From a virus: 28,948 nucleotides of DNA. The stretch covers positions 1 to 28,948 of the IMG/VR virus record IMGVR_UViG_3300008267_000258, one strand, 5' to 3'. The position numbers and the translations under genes were made by a program. A model generated the notes under the pieces. The model was given only the letters and a program-made list of their open reading frames with translations, did not search any database and had not been told where the DNA came from. Position 1 is the first letter of the stretch. The number at the start of each line of letters is the position of its first letter. Positions 6,860 through 14,814 of the stretch are shown piece by piece.

Positions 6860-8065
6860 ATGTATTACATGCCTGTATATAAACCTAAAGTAAAAAATAT
6901 TTACGATAGTTTAACTTTACCTAGAAAAGAATCTATGATGAATGAACTAGGATTTAATAAGATGTATGCTGTATACAATTATGGTGAACTACCCACTAAA
7001 ATACAAGAAGAAGTAAATAAATATCTTACTAATTTAGATATACAAGAAAGTGAAGATGATCAATCGATGCAACGCCAATTATTTGATCAAAATCCTTTAA
7101 TTATTTTTAAATCAAAAGAAGATTTAAATAAAGCAATTGAAAGTCTTCAGGACCCTAATAACTATGGATCTTATCTAAAACAATTTAGGTCACAAGATCC
7201 TAAATTAGATAAATACATTAAAGGATTACTAGAACCTCCAGGCAATCCAGGCCAACGTAAAGCATTACTTAATAAACGCAGAGAGGAATTAAATGATCCT
7301 AATTTTGAATGGACTAAAAATACTACAGATAATCAAGTACAATTAATTAAAAAGTATTTTGAAACTAAACCTAGCCGTTCTATACTTGATTTTGAAAAAG
7401 TAGATGAAAACTCATTGATGTTTTCTTTATCTAAAAATACTTTAACTAAAATAAATATAGAAAAAATAGTATCTACTGTATTAAATAACGTTGGAATAAC
7501 TAATTATAAAATGACTACTAAAAAAACTCCCAAAGACATTACTAAAGAAAACTTGTTAAAAGAATTAATAAGTAAGGTTGTTTCTGAGAAAAAAATGACT
7601 CCCGCTCAAAAGAAAAAACGTGGTGAAATATATGATGCGTTAATTGATAGTGGTATGCCTTCTAAAAAAGCAGGTCCTATTGCTACCTCTAGAGCAATGA
7701 AAGAAGGTTTTCCTGATTTAAATGATGATGGTGAAACTACATACGCTGATGTTTTAATAGGTCGTGGAGTTAAACTTAAAAAAGAAGATATCGACTTAGG
7801 TCACGAGGATGATGAGCCTCATATGTTAAAAGCAAATGTATATCGCATAGCTAAATATGCTATTGAATTATACAAAATGCTTGACAAATATGATAAAATG
7901 AATGTTGAGGTTGATTTTCCTGATTGGTGGCAAGAAAAAATTCATTTGACTAAAGATTATTTAGTAAAAGCTAAACATTATCTAGATTTTGAAGAAAAAG
8001 AACCTTCACTAGATGCTATGTTAGGAGAGGAAGAAAAAAAAAAGGTAAAAGATACATCCCTTTAA
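6860..8065 (+). CDS. Phage protein with EF-hand-like loop; may continue by -1 frameshift
   Basis: 401 residues in the zero frame. The N-terminal half (about 1-220) is unrecognised. Residues 244-285 (MTPAQKKKRGEIYDALI, then MPSKKAGPIATSRAMKEGFP) lead into DLNDDGETTYAD (286-297), with D/N/D/G/D at EF-hand loop positions 1, 3, 5, 6 and 12. A C-terminal helical domain follows (GHEDDEPHMLK, then DFPDWWQEKIHLTKDYL), a type often seen in phage virion proteins. Near the end the frame crosses A10 (8034-8043), including the slippery heptamer A-AAA-AAG, and stops after only seven more codons, while the -1 frame stays open into the next ORF. No tag is present. Confidence 0.8.
   Translation: MYYMPVYKPKVKNIYDSLTLPRKESMMNELGFNKMYAVYNYGELPTKIQEEVNKYLTNLDIQESEDDQSMQRQLFDQNPLIIFKSKEDLNKAIESLQDPNNYGSYLKQFRSQDPKLDKYIKGLLEPPGNPGQRKALLNKRREELNDPNFEWTKNTTDNQVQLIKKYFETKPSRSILDFEKVDENSLMFSLSKNTLTKINIEKIVSTVLNNVGITNYKMTTKKTPKDITKENLLKELISKVVSEKKMTPAQKKKRGEIYDALIDSGMPSKKAGPIATSRAMKEGFPDLNDDGETTYADVLIGRGVKLKKEDIDLGHEDDEPHMLKANVYRIAKYAIELYKMLDKYDKMNVEVDFPDWWQEKIHLTKDYLVKAKHYLDFEEKEPSLDAMLGEEEKKKVKDTSL
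8034..8045 (+). other. Possible programmed -1 frameshift site (A10GG)
   Basis: The zero frame reads GAA AAA AAA AAG GTA, containing A-AAA-AAG (8038-8044), the heptamer used in E. coli dnaX. A purine-rich AGGAGAGGAAG lies just upstream, like the stimulatory Shine-Dalgarno of dnaX. The -1 frame is open through 8046-8130 and joins the 8131 ORF in phase. A homopolymer length error (one A missing) is the alternative. Confidence 0.45.
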
Positions 8066-8130
8066 CATTTACATTTTCTAAAGATGTAAAAGATACTTTT
8101 GGAGAAAATTTTAAATATTTTGGAGGTATA

Positions 8131-8745
8131 ATGTATGCTGATCCATTAGTTAAAACCGCTTTAGGGCAATTAACTAGAGGTAGAAAAACATACGATACTA
8201 CTAAAGGATATTCTGATTTAACTACTTTGATTGATGATAAAATGCCTCAACAAATTAGAATGTCTTTTAAAAAAGGATTAGAAAATTCTAAACCGGTTCA
8301 AGTAGGTGCTAGAAAAATGTTACCTATTGATTTAAATATTACTAAAAACGAAAGTGGTGATTATATCATTAAAAATCCATACTTAGATAAGCTATCAGAA
8401 ATTAAAGTTAAACCTAGAAATACAGGAACTGTTAAAAGGTATGATGCTACATTTGAAGTAGAAAACGATGATTTAGGAAGCGGTTGGTTTTTGGGTAGTT
8501 TATCAATTGATAAATCACCCCAATTAGACTCTATAGGTTCATTTGTTACTGCCCAATATACTCCTGAAAAAGATATGATGAGAATAGAATTTTATGATGA
8601 AGGGTCAAACGTATTTAAAGATTTTTTAGATAAAAATAAAATTAAATATGACATCTTTTTACCTTCTATGCATTATAGTAGTAATTTTAATTGGTTTGAT
8701 ATAGATAATGTCTCTAAATATTTTAACATTACCATAAAAAAATAA
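8131..8745 (+). CDS. Module-bearing protein, probably the -1 frame continuation of the previous gene
   Basis: 204 residues from ATG 8131, but the frame is open upstream to the A10 run and encodes a plausible extension (KRYIPLTFTFSKDVKDTF). A GGAGGT (8122-8127) lies 3 bases before ATG 8131 and could allow independent initiation. LSE90|IKVKPRNTG is the linker. Residues 100-204 form a beta-rich module that resembles the first and last linker-delimited modules of the 833-residue protein, ending in a similar FNI-type strand. If translated alone it would lack the head-targeting tag that other linker-bearing proteins have. The function is unknown. Confidence 0.7.
   Translation: MYADPLVKTALGQLTRGRKTYDTTKGYSDLTTLIDDKMPQQIRMSFKKGLENSKPVQVGARKMLPIDLNITKNESGDYIIKNPYLDKLSEIKVKPRNTGTVKRYDATFEVENDDLGSGWFLGSLSIDKSPQLDSIGSFVTAQYTPEKDMMRIEFYDEGSNVFKDFLDKNKIKYDIFLPSMHYSSNFNWFDIDNVSKYFNITIKK
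8398..8427 (+). repeat. E-IK-x-x-P-x-N-T-G linker, copy 7
   Basis: It encodes E|IKVKPRNTG, with LSE before the proposed cut. Confidence 0.7.
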
Positions 8746-8747
8746 AA

Positions 8748-9329
8748 ATGACACGCGCCGAAATAAAAGACTTGATTCGACAAGCATATACTAAAGCATC
8801 AGACACTGCTACTCCTCCCCCTACACCTCAAGAGGAAAAACCAAGTGCTAATGTTTTAAAATTCCCTATTGTTGCTCGTTTCCCTGAAATAGATAAAGTA
8901 TTACTACAGTTAATGACTGATCAATACGGTGTGTTTATTAAAGATATAGAATGGGTAGCTCCTAAACCTACAACTTTCCGTATTAAATTAGCTAATAACC
9001 AATATTTTTATTTAACTTATGGTGATAAGTCATGGACTGCTCAAGTTGAAGGTAAAAAGTATTATCTATTAAATATTAGAGAAGAAGAAAGAGCAATGGA
9101 ATCTTTAGCTCGAATTTTAAAATATGGTGGTGAAAAAACAGAAGAGGATAAAATGGTAAGTAAAGAACCAGATGCTACTTCAGTTACTGGTGATTCACAA
9201 GCTATAAGTCCTTCCCCTGAAGTACTAGGTAGAGAACCAGAAGGTGTAGATGTTAATCCGGATGAATTTGAACCGGCACCTGAGGAAACACCCGCACCTG
9301 AAGAAGAAACTCCTGAAGAAGAAGCATAA
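8748..9329 (+). CDS. Small protein with acidic Pro/Glu-rich tail
   Basis: 193 residues. A helical start (MTRAEIKDLIRQAYTKA) and a Pro-rich linker precede a compact domain at about 37-130 (VLKFPIVARFPEIDKVLLQL, then YGDKSWTAQVEGKKYYLLNI). From about residue 135 the protein is low-complexity and very acidic, ending in a PE-rich stretch. The N-terminus resembles the tags in being an amphipathic helix but has no hydrophobic-x-E site, so I do not count it as tagged. The function is unknown; a virion or scaffold-associated role is a guess from context. It starts 2 bases after the preceding ORF. Confidence 0.75.
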   Translation: MTRAEIKDLIRQAYTKASDTATPPPTPQEEKPSANVLKFPIVARFPEIDKVLLQLMTDQYGVFIKDIEWVAPKPTTFRIKLANNQYFYLTYGDKSWTAQVEGKKYYLLNIREEERAMESLARILKYGGEKTEEDKMVSKEPDATSVTGDSQAISPSPEVLGREPEGVDVNPDEFEPAPEETPAPEEETPEEEA

Positions 9330-9351
9330 AAGCTTGGAGATATAAAATAAG

Positions 9352-9362
9352 TTTTGTATTTT
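9352..9362 (+). promoter_or_regulatory. TTTTGTATTTT box before metallophosphoesterase
   Basis: A one-base variant of the TTTTGTATATT box found before the primase and kinase genes, here 15 bases before ATG 9378. Confidence 0.35.
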
Positions 9363-9377
9363 AATGTATAAAAAATA

Positions 9378-10472
9378 ATGGCTGAAACTAAAGTTCTAAC
9401 ATCTGAAGTTGTAAGTAGAATTATAACCGTTGATGACCTTCTAAATGTATATAGTATATCTTTAGAAGAATGGGAAATTGAAAAACAAGTAGTTAATACT
9501 TGGGAAGTTGGAGCAAAAGGACCTGATGGTGCTATTGTAACTACTCCTTTATTTCAAGTTAAAGTATGGTTAAAGAAAAAACAAGTTGCTTATGACTTGA
9601 ATATTCTAAGAAAACAATTTATTGAAGATATAAAAGCATTATCTCCAACTGTTAAAATTAATCCTAAAAACCTTACATTAGGTAAAGGTAAACTGTTAGA
9701 AGTTAATATTTTTGACTTACACTTTGGTAAAGTAGCATGGCATGAGGAAGTTGGTGAAAATTATAACATTGATATTGCAACTCAACGATTCAATGATTGT
9801 ATTGATTATTTTGCCGAAACATATAAAAACTTTAATATAGTACAGATTTTATTCCCTATATCAAACGATTTCTTTAACTCAGACCGTTCTCATCCTTTTA
9901 ATAGCACAACATCAGGTACACCACAAGAGGAAGATACAAGATGGCAAAATACATTTAGAAAAGGTAGAGAATTACTCATACAGGGTATACAAAAATTATC
10001 CCAATTAGCCCCAGTAGTGGTTAAAGTAATTCCTGGTAATCACGATTATGAACGTAGTTTTTATTTAGGTGATTCATTACAAGGATGGTTCCACAATGAT
10101 GAAAATGTGACTATTGATAATGGAGCTAGTCCTCGTAAATATTTTGTATTTGGTAAGTGTTTAATTGGTTTAACACATGGTAACAATGAAAAAACTACTG
10201 ATTTGCCTATGATTATGGCTCAAGAAAATCCTGTAGATTGGGCTATGACTGCTTACCGAGAATTTCATTTAGGTCATTTACACCATAAAAAAGAAACACA
10301 ACTTAGATCTACTAATGAATATCAAGGTGTAATTATTAGACATATGAGCTCACTTTCAGGCACAGATAGTTGGCACCATAAAAAAGGATATGTTGGTGCT
10401 CGCAAATCAGCTGAGGCATATTTGTGGGATTCTGAAACTGGTTTAATAAACCAGACGTACTATAATATTTAA
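9378..10472 (+). CDS. Metallophosphoesterase (calcineurin-like)
   Basis: A 364-residue protein with the metallophosphoesterase metal-binding motifs in order: DLH (D113, H115), SNDFFN in place of the usual GD-x-x-D/N motif, GNHDYE (220-225), THGN (H267) and GHLHH (299-303). The family hydrolyses phosphomono- or diesters with two metal ions; the substrate is not evident. The N-terminal 85 residues resemble a small DNA- or protein-binding extension. The G-to-S change in the second motif keeps the metal-ligand position. It has no tag or linker, has its own TTTTGTATTTT box, and sits alone between two packaged-protein blocks. Confidence 0.88.
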   Translation: MAETKVLTSEVVSRIITVDDLLNVYSISLEEWEIEKQVVNTWEVGAKGPDGAIVTTPLFQVKVWLKKKQVAYDLNILRKQFIEDIKALSPTVKINPKNLTLGKGKLLEVNIFDLHFGKVAWHEEVGENYNIDIATQRFNDCIDYFAETYKNFNIVQILFPISNDFFNSDRSHPFNSTTSGTPQEEDTRWQNTFRKGRELLIQGIQKLSQLAPVVVKVIPGNHDYERSFYLGDSLQGWFHNDENVTIDNGASPRKYFVFGKCLIGLTHGNNEKTTDLPMIMAQENPVDWAMTAYREFHLGHLHHKKETQLRSTNEYQGVIIRHMSSLSGTDSWHHKKGYVGARKSAEAYLWDSETGLINQTYYNI

Positions 10473-10485
10473 AGTAAGATCTTTG

Positions 10486-10496
10486 AATATTTATAA
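10486..10496 (+). promoter_or_regulatory. AATATTTATAA start-proximal box
   Basis: An exact copy 2 bases before ATG 10499, heading the overlapping run 10499-14800. Confidence 0.6.
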
Positions 10497-10498
10497 GT

Positions 10499-11380
10499 AT
10501 GGAAAAACTCTACCAGCTAATTAAAGAGACACTATCTTACAAATTAGATGATTGTAATTGCAAGAATGATAAAACTACAGCTCCCTTAATTAACGAGTCT
10601 AAAGTTACTGTTGCCCCTATATCTGAAAATCTTAGGTACCACGTTGAACACCAAATTCCTGTTACTGAAAATATTTTTAGAGCAGGAAGTAAATCACACG
10701 TTTCTTTAATTTTAGAAACTCGTATTCTACACGAATTAGGAGTTATAAAACTTTTAGGCAAAGATAAATGGCTGTTTGAAAATACTGATTTAGGTAAATA
10801 CGATGACTTTGAAGGTAAAATGGTACCTTTAGATTTACCTTTAATTATGGAAGAGGAACGTCGACCTAGTAATATACACGATGAAGAAACTTTATTTAGT
10901 AATTTATTTACCTGGGCTGGGGGTAAACCATTTAAAACTATTACCAATGCAAGGGACTTAATGTTTGATTTTAGAAAAGATCCTTTGGTTACTATAGAAG
11001 TTTTAAAAAGTGTAAAAGGCGGCGACGATATACCTCAAGCATATCTTACATCTTTACAATATTATGCTAAACAGTATGGTAAAACTCTTAATGAATCTGA
11101 TGATAAAAAGAAAACACCTCCAATTGGTAAACCAAAACGTGGTGGTTCTAAAAAATTCTACGTTTATGTAAGAGATAAAGGTAAAGTTAAGAAAATATCA
11201 TTTGGTGATACTACTGGTTTATCTGCTAAAATTAATAATTCAAAGGCAAGAGCTGCTTTTTCTAAAAGACATGATTGCCCAAATAAAAAAGATAGAACAA
11301 AAGCATCATATTGGTCATGTCGTTTACCAAGATATGCTAAATTATTAGGTTTAAAATCATCATTTAGCGGTTTCTGGTAA
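10499..11380 (+). CDS. Tagged two-domain protein with basic C-terminal domain
   Basis: 293 residues. Tag MEKLYQLIKE (E10), with further gp21-like sites at LINE33 and LNE199. Residues about 45-125 (PVTENIFRAGSKSH, then LGKYDDFEGKMVPLDLP) resemble a short domain I associate with marine phage and virus proteins. After LNE199|S comes a Lys-rich domain (GGSKKFYVYVRDKGKVKKISFG, then CPNKKDRTKASYWSCRLPRYA) with two conserved cysteines, likely nucleic-acid-associated. The proposed cut lies exactly between the two domains. It overlaps the next gene by one base (TAATG). The function is unknown; packaging is inferred. Confidence 0.85.
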   Translation: MEKLYQLIKETLSYKLDDCNCKNDKTTAPLINESKVTVAPISENLRYHVEHQIPVTENIFRAGSKSHVSLILETRILHELGVIKLLGKDKWLFENTDLGKYDDFEGKMVPLDLPLIMEEERRPSNIHDEETLFSNLFTWAGGKPFKTITNARDLMFDFRKDPLVTIEVLKSVKGGDDIPQAYLTSLQYYAKQYGKTLNESDDKKKTPPIGKPKRGGSKKFYVYVRDKGKVKKISFGDTTGLSAKINNSKARAAFSKRHDCPNKKDRTKASYWSCRLPRYAKLLGLKSSFSGFW

Positions 11381-12903
11381 TGATAAAACTTATAGATATA
11401 TTAAACGAGGTTACACTTCCTGCTCCTAAATTTCCCTTACCTTTTAAAAGTGGGGGGGTTAATTTAACCGGAGAAGCGGCTTGGAATAAGTGGAGAAGAT
11501 GGGCTGATATAAATAGAAAAGATAAGTATATTGATGATGTATTAAATACTATTAAAAGAAATAATTATCAAACTACTCAACGACAACTAGATGTACTTGT
11601 AAGGTGGTTTAGTGGAGTACGAGAATCATTATTAGAGGCAAAGAAAAAACGAGATAGATGTCTTCGTATTGCCGATCGCAAATACAAAGAACCTAGTGCT
11701 TATAAATCGGGTGCTGCCGAAAGATGTCGTCAAGGTGATATTTGGAAAGGTATTAAAGAAAATTGGCAAGATACTTCTTGGGAAAATAAAAAAAGCCAAA
11801 AAGTAACATTGCTTCAACTTTTAGATATTATTAAAGATTATCCTATTACACAAGCACCTATTGAAAAAATTAAAAAAATAATTATTAAAAAAGATACAGG
11901 AGGTATTGAATCAGATAGGTTAAATAAAGTTGATTTTAAACATCCTATTATTGTAGTTGTAGATGATCAAAATAATTTTAAATATATTTTAGATGGTAAT
12001 CATAGAGCTAATAAAGCTATAGACATTGGATTAAAATCTATACCTGTTAAACTAGTGAATATTAAAAAACTACCACAAGAATTTCAGGATGTTTTAAAAG
12101 AAGAATTAAATAACAATCATAATCAAGATAGTATTAAACAACTATTTAAAAATATACCTGAATTATCTGCTATAGGAACAGTAGAACAGTACACTAAATA
12201 TTTAGAAACTATATTTCCTAATAGTAAATTAAAAGAAATTGTATATCATGGTGGTACTTTAGACCCAAAAGACAGAGGTAAAGACTCCTTTACAGGAGAA
12301 ATAGGTGGTAAGCACGGACTATACTTTACAGGTAGTTCGGGAAGAGCTAAAAGCTATATAAAAGCAGGAAGTAAGGATTATATGTCAAAAAGTAAAATTT
12401 ATTCTGCTTTATTAAATATTCAAAACCCATTAGACAAAAAAATATGGTCAAAATGGAAATTCGGTGCCGACACTATAACCGATGAAGGGTTAAAACAAAT
12501 GAAAGAAACTAATTCAGATGGCATTATAGTTACTGATGTATTTTCTAAATACACTAATATACAGTATAATACACAGTATGTAGTTTTAAGTATAGATCAA
12601 GTACATATACTAGGTTCCTCTGAAGATATAGAAGGATTTAAAAAATACGTAAGTAAAATAATTAATGAAAAACTAATTAGAGAAAAAACAAAAGAAACTC
12701 TCCGTACTTGGTTTAAACGTCAAGGTCCTAAAGGTAAAGAAGGTGGTTGGATAGACTGTAATGCTCCTGATGGTAAAGGTGGATACAAAGCATGTGGTAG
12801 AAAGAAAGGTGAAAAACGAGCTAAATATCCTGCCTGTAAAGCAACAGCAGCACAATGTAAAGCACCAGGTAAAGGTAAAACATGGGGTAAAAAATCAAAA
12901 TGA
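11380..12903 (+). CDS. Tagged ParB-like / ADP-ribosyltransferase-like fusion, T4 Alt analogue
   Basis: 507 residues. Tag MIKLIDILNE (E10). Residues about 88-126 are a Cys-containing basic segment (RDRCLRIADRKY, then RCRQGDIWKG). Residues about 140-225 look like a ParB/sulfiredoxin-type domain with DGNHRANKA (D205, H208, R209). Residues 285-415 match ADP-ribosyltransferases of the PolyVal type: VYHGG (H290), GLYFTGS (Y315) and QYVVLSIDQV (Q399), an H-Y-Q arrangement. Residues 438-507 are a basic Cys domain (GGWIDC, ACGRKKGEKR) of DUF5872 type. T4 Alt is likewise a tagged, head-packaged ADP-ribosyltransferase that modifies host RNA polymerase, so a similar role is plausible. Activity is unproven. 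Confidence 0.85.
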   Translation: MIKLIDILNEVTLPAPKFPLPFKSGGVNLTGEAAWNKWRRWADINRKDKYIDDVLNTIKRNNYQTTQRQLDVLVRWFSGVRESLLEAKKKRDRCLRIADRKYKEPSAYKSGAAERCRQGDIWKGIKENWQDTSWENKKSQKVTLLQLLDIIKDYPITQAPIEKIKKIIIKKDTGGIESDRLNKVDFKHPIIVVVDDQNNFKYILDGNHRANKAIDIGLKSIPVKLVNIKKLPQEFQDVLKEELNNNHNQDSIKQLFKNIPELSAIGTVEQYTKYLETIFPNSKLKEIVYHGGTLDPKDRGKDSFTGEIGGKHGLYFTGSSGRAKSYIKAGSKDYMSKSKIYSALLNIQNPLDKKIWSKWKFGADTITDEGLKQMKETNSDGIIVTDVFSKYTNIQYNTQYVVLSIDQVHILGSSEDIEGFKKYVSKIINEKLIREKTKETLRTWFKRQGPKGKEGGWIDCNAPDGKGGYKACGRKKGEKRAKYPACKATAAQCKAPGKGKTWGKKSK

Positions 12904-13505
12904 TAAAATTAATAGAAATATTAAATGAAATAGCTGATTCACCATATTCACTGTATTCTCCTAGTTATCATAAAGAAGGTAATTTTAGTAATTACGTTGA
13001 TTATGAGTTTATAACTGATACTGGAAAAGAATATTATGTTCGATTTAGTAGTAAATGGAACGGCCGAAGTAAACAACAAGATCAAAAATATAACTGGGGA
13101 ACTGAATTAACTTTTTTTCCTAAAGCATTTAAAACTACTCCTAAAACTGAAGAAGGTGGTGAAAATTTTGGAAAAATTTTAGCAACTGTAGGTAAAGCTC
13201 TTAAAGAATATATTGCTACATACAAACCAGAGTACGTATTTTGGAAAGGAATTAAAGGTCATGAAGAACAAGTTACTGGAGATTCTACTAAAAGACAAAG
13301 AATTTATAACATGGTTATGGATAAAATGTCTAAAGGAATAACAGGATATACTCCTATAAAAGGAGATAAACTTTCTGGCATTATAACTAACAGTGAAATT
13401 CCCGTACCCGGGGCAAATAAAATATTTGCATACCCTGAAGAACCTTCATTTTATGATGAGGCAGAAGCTAAAGCTAAAGTATCAAGATTTAATTTACAAC
13501 GATAA
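12900..13505 (+). CDS. Tagged small protein of a domain shared with the 833-residue polyprotein
   Basis: 201 residues. Tag MIKLIEILNE (E10), almost identical to that of the preceding gene. The body alternates beta strands (YEFITDTGKEYYVRFSSKW) with a helix (FGKILATVGKALKEYIATY) and a KRQRIYNMVMDKM segment. The same order of elements occurs at about residues 131-285 of the 833-residue protein, so the two are probably paralogues. No catalytic residues are evident. It overlaps both neighbours (ATGA and TAATG). The function is unknown; packaging is inferred from the tag. Confidence 0.85.
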   Translation: MIKLIEILNEIADSPYSLYSPSYHKEGNFSNYVDYEFITDTGKEYYVRFSSKWNGRSKQQDQKYNWGTELTFFPKAFKTTPKTEEGGENFGKILATVGKALKEYIATYKPEYVFWKGIKGHEEQVTGDSTKRQRIYNMVMDKMSKGITGYTPIKGDKLSGIITNSEIPVPGANKIFAYPEEPSFYDEAEAKAKVSRFNLQR

Positions 13506-14311
13506 TGATTAAATTCTCAGACATATTAAATGAAGCTTTAAATCAACAACAGATTGTTGATGTAGCTAATGAATTTATAAATTCTAAAAATTATAATCCT
13601 AATCATGACTGTAAACGTTCTACTTTTGAATTTATAAAATGGGTTAAAAAGAATAAAGGATTTGAACCTAGTGTCTTATTATTAGCTCCTCCTAAAGATA
13701 CTAAAAAATTTCCTGGTAAAAGCGGAGATGGAGATTCACATATATTTGCTATTATAAATGGATTTGGAATTGACTTTACAGCTAACCAATTCCCCGGAGT
13801 ATCTGAACCTTTAAAAATTACACCTGAAACTCAAATACCTTTAGAATATAAAAAGATAGGTGGTTATTATACATTATATCCCGATTGGTTTGAAAATGGT
13901 AAAACATCATTAAAAACTAAGTTTAATAATTTACCACAATGGTTTCGTGATGGATTTGAAAAAGAAGGATTTAAACCTGAATTAAACGAAGCTGACCCAA
14001 AAGTAGGCACTGGCAAAAAACCTAAAGGATCATCTCGTCGTTTATACACAGACGAAAATCCTAAAGATACAGTTAGTATTAAATTTAAAACTGTTCAAGA
14101 TATTAAAGATACATTATCTAAAACTTCATTTAAATCTAAACCCCATGCTCGCCAATCTCAAATTATAAATTTGATTCATCAACGAGTAAGAGTAGCTTAC
14201 GGTAAAGCAAAAGATCCTGAAGTAAAAGCAAGATTAAAACGTGCTTTAGATTATATTGAGGGACGTAAAGAAGCATCTAAAAGAAAAACCCAACAACTTA
14301 AAAATGATTAA
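13505..14311 (+). CDS. Tagged Cys-His-Asp hydrolase candidate with basic C-terminal domain
   Basis: 268 residues. Tag MIKFSDILNE (E10). Residues 11-155 contain DC36KRSTFEF, DSH79IFAI and IDFTANQF (D90), an order and context reminiscent of papain-like, transglutaminase or NlpC-type folds; a thiol peptidase or amidase is possible. PELNE162|A is a clear internal gp21-type site. Residues 163-268 form a Lys/Arg-rich helical domain (GSSRRLYTDENPKDTVSIKF, then HARQSQIINLI) probably binding nucleic acid. Cleavage would separate the two parts after packaging. It overlaps the next gene by 8 bases. Enzyme class is a low-certainty inference. Confidence 0.85.
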   Translation: MIKFSDILNEALNQQQIVDVANEFINSKNYNPNHDCKRSTFEFIKWVKKNKGFEPSVLLLAPPKDTKKFPGKSGDGDSHIFAIINGFGIDFTANQFPGVSEPLKITPETQIPLEYKKIGGYYTLYPDWFENGKTSLKTKFNNLPQWFRDGFEKEGFKPELNEADPKVGTGKKPKGSSRRLYTDENPKDTVSIKFKTVQDIKDTLSKTSFKSKPHARQSQIINLIHQRVRVAYGKAKDPEVKARLKRALDYIEGRKEASKRKTQQLKND

Positions 14312-14543
14312 ATTCTCAGACATACTAAACGAGGATAAAGAATATCCACCATACATGTACTCACCAATAGGATTTGGTTGTCATGTTTGTAAGTACCATT
14401 ACATTGAAAACGAAAAACATATGTGCTCAAATAAACAATATCAAGTATATATGGGTACTAAAGAATTAGTAGATAATGAAGGTAACCCAATTAAAGACCC
14501 TTCAAAGTGGTGTTCAAATTGGTTTATGCCTAAAGGCAAATGA
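14304..14543 (+). CDS. Tagged four-cysteine small protein
   Basis: 79 residues from ATG 14304. A longer in-frame ATG at 14256 exists, but the tag MIKFSDILNE starts at 14304 and is nearly identical to the previous gene's, which fixes the start. The body has CHVC, HMCSNKQYQ and WCSNWF, so four to five cysteines spread as in small high-potential iron-sulfur or zinc proteins. It ends in CSNWFMPKGK. Metal binding is inferred and the function is unknown. It overlaps the preceding gene by 8 bases and the next by 4. Confidence 0.8.
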   Translation: MIKFSDILNEDKEYPPYMYSPIGFGCHVCKYHYIENEKHMCSNKQYQVYMGTKELVDNEGNPIKDPSKWCSNWFMPKGK

Positions 14544-14800
14544 GACCCTATACCGACATAGAAGTTACAGACGAATATATTATACGCGAATTTAGCGATA
14601 ATATCGATCCAATTGAACTTTTATGGCACCGTGATGATGAACACAGGACAATTGAAATTATCGGCGATACTGACTGGAAACTGCAATTAGAAAACCAGTT
14701 ACCTACCTCTATAAATCAACCTATACACATTCCTAGACACGAATGGCATCGTGTAATTAAAGGAACAGGTACATTAAAACTTAAAATACATAAATATTAA
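14540..14800 (+). CDS. Small cupin-like protein
   Basis: An 86-residue, beta-rich protein. WHRDDEHRTIEII and IPRHEWHRVIKGTG place histidines and acids as in a compact cupin (double-stranded beta helix), a fold that can bind a metal ion. It has no tag, although it sits inside the overlapping run of tagged genes (ATGA overlap with the preceding one). The catalytic role is unknown. Confidence 0.75.
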   Translation: MRPYTDIEVTDEYIIREFSDNIDPIELLWHRDDEHRTIEIIGDTDWKLQLENQLPTSINQPIHIPRHEWHRVIKGTGTLKLKIHKY

Positions 14801-14801
14801 C

Positions 14802-14811
14802 ATATTTATTA
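14802..14811 (+). promoter_or_regulatory. Variant start-proximal box ATATTTATTA
   Basis: A diverged copy of the box 3 bases before ATG 14815, in the short gap after the cupin-like gene. Confidence 0.4.
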
Positions 14812-14814
14812 TAT

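Noticed and set aside
14256-14303. Upstream ATG 14256 as the start of the four-cysteine protein
   Set aside because: It would add 16 residues that overlap the preceding gene and would bury the tag, which begins exactly at ATG 14304.
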